A stretch of DNA of 7,683 nucleotides from assembly GCA_009918225.1 (NCBI GenBank), contig RGEP01000083.1, forward strand, positions 1-7,683, given 5' to 3'. The notes under the pieces were generated by a model. The model had not been told where the DNA came from. It worked only from the letters and a program-made list of their open reading frames with translations, and ran no database searches. Positions 6,981-7,683 of this stretch are shown here, piece by piece. Source of the stretch: Betaproteobacteria bacterium (GTDB taxonomy: Bacteria; Pseudomonadota; Gammaproteobacteria; Burkholderiales; Burkholderiaceae_C). Position 1 is the first letter of the stretch. Each line of letters starts with the position of its first letter. A program made the translations under genes and the position numbers.

Positions 6981-6990
6981 CTCACCTCCT
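6981..6990 (-). promoter_or_regulatory. Near-perfect Shine-Dalgarno upstream of the receptor, out of frame
   Basis: AGGAGGTGAG on the minus strand, immediately before the ATG at 6980. It is the strongest ribosome binding sequence I saw in the window, yet it serves a start that is not in frame with the receptor at 6925. The receptor's own site is weaker. The arrangement suggests ribosome loading, a leader peptide or re-initiation control. Confidence 0.6.
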
Positions 6991-7005
6991 AAATGGGTTG
7001 ACGGC

Positions 7006-7683
7006 TTAAGGTCGGTGGCCACCTGGTGTGGTCTTCTGGGGGACGGCGGCCCTGCGACGGGCCAGGCTTTGCTCCAGGTGCGCCCGCATGGCAGCGGCTG
7101 CAGCGGCAGGGTCTTGCGCCTCGAGGGCCTGCAAGATGGCGTGATGTTCCGCTTGGATACGGGCCAGGTAGTGCGGCTCCATATTGCTGCGCACCGAGCC
7201 CTTGTGCAGGCGTGCGCGGGGGATGGCGCCCTCGCCCAGGGCAGCCAGCAGGCTTTCGAATCGCCGGTTGTGCGTGGCGCGGGCGAGGGCGGTATGAAAG
7301 GCCAGATCATGTTCAACCGCGCTGTGCCCGGCAGCCACGGCGGACTCAAAAGCCCTCAAGGCCCTGCGCAGGGTGCGCAGGTCGGCCGCACTGCGCCGCT
7401 GCGCCGCCAAGCGGGCTGCTTCGGTTTCCAGGGCCAGGCGCAGTTCCAAGACCTCGATCACGTCGGTCAAGGTGGCCAGGTCTTGGGCACTGACGTGAAA
7501 GCGTGTTGCGCCATCGGGCTCGGCCACGAAGGTGCCGATGCCGTGGCGGGTTACCACGCGCCCTTCGGCTTGCAGCCGCGACACCGCCTCCCGCACCACC
7601 GTGCGGCTGACGCCGAATTCCTCGCCAAGGGCCGCTTCGGTGGGCAAGCGCTCGCCCACGGCATAGGTGCCCCTTTGGATGCG
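7006..7683 (-). CDS. GntR-family regulator, FadR/FCD subfamily (5' end beyond window)
   Basis: Partial at its N-terminus: the frame is open to the right edge, and the eight codons before the GTG at 7659 read RIQRGTYA, which is the normal GntR sequence leading to VGERLPTEAAL. The GTG is therefore internal, not the start. The visible part has the winged helix-turn-helix (GERLPTEAALGEEFGVSRTVVREAVSRL region, then GRVVTRHGIGTFVA) and an all-helical FCD ligand domain. The FCD metal residues look complete: D118 and H122 in DLAFH, H172/H173 in EHHAIL and H194 in MRAHL (numbered from the GTG). FCD regulators usually sense small organic acids or sugar acids. It ends 80 nt before the receptor on the same strand, so it may control the receptor locus and may be co-transcribed with it. 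The effector is unknown. The last residues (RRRAAVPQKTTPGGHRP) are a loose basic tail. Confidence 0.92.
   Translation of the reverse strand, partial: RIQRGTYAVGERLPTEAALGEEFGVSRTVVREAVSRLQAEGRVVTRHGIGTFVAEPDGATRFHVSAQDLATLTDVIEVLELRLALETEAARLAAQRRSAADLRTLRRALRAFESAVAAGHSAVEHDLAFHTALARATHNRRFESLLAALGEGAIPRARLHKGSVRSNMEPHYLARIQAEHHAILQALEAQDPAAAAAAMRAHLEQSLARRRAAVPQKTTPGGHRP

Noticed and set aside
6998..7003. Plus-strand TTGACG as a -35 element
   Set aside because: No -10-like sequence follows at 16-18 nt, and it would drive antisense transcription into the GntR gene with no gene to serve.

Overview
The window is GC-rich and tightly packed. All supported genes lie on the minus strand, so they are read from the right edge towards the left. 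The cell envelope is Gram-negative, because an outer-membrane TonB-dependent receptor is present. The GC-rich codon use and the protein style (for example the receptor's short Ala/Lys/Glu-rich N-terminal linker followed by EVQRVIMTGTSV) suggest a betaproteobacterium, probably Burkholderiales. That placement is an inference; no rRNA or marker gene is present.

Order along the minus strand: (1) 7683-7006, a GntR/FadR-type (FCD) regulator whose first residues lie beyond the right edge. (2) 6925-4457, a complete TonB-dependent outer-membrane receptor. A small out-of-frame ORF with an exceptionally strong Shine-Dalgarno sequence overlaps its start. (3) 4429-4393, a 14-bp-arm inverted repeat in the gap after the receptor. 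(4) 4373-3228, a ROK-family transcriptional regulator. (5) 3177-1933, a cytoplasmic GH63-like (mannosyl/glucosylglycerate-hydrolase-type) glycoside hydrolase. (6) 1932-974, remains of an MFS transporter. (7) 977-45, a zinc-motif ROK sugar kinase of the fructokinase/mannokinase type. The MFS stop and kinase start overlap as ATGA. The 44 bases after the kinase hold nothing I can identify.

Read together, this is a carbohydrate-utilisation locus. The receptor would bring a glycoside across the outer membrane, the MFS protein would carry it across the inner membrane, the hydrolase would cleave it in the cytoplasm, and the kinase would phosphorylate the released hexose. Two regulators of different families would control it. 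A small glycosylated solute such as mannosylglycerate or glucosylglycerate is the substrate best suggested by the hydrolase family, but this is inference.

The most unusual point is that the hydrolase and transporter are damaged at two places. At about 1932 the hydrolase loses its C-terminal end and runs in frame into an MFS protein that lacks its first membrane helix. At about 1495-1510 the MFS reading frame shifts, and the segment that should hold the central loop and TM7 is absent. These are either real deletions, leaving a broken importer and an accidental hydrolase-transporter chimera, or collapsed stretches in the assembly. Read-level checking would decide. I saw no rRNA, tRNA, CRISPR array, insertion sequence or phage gene.
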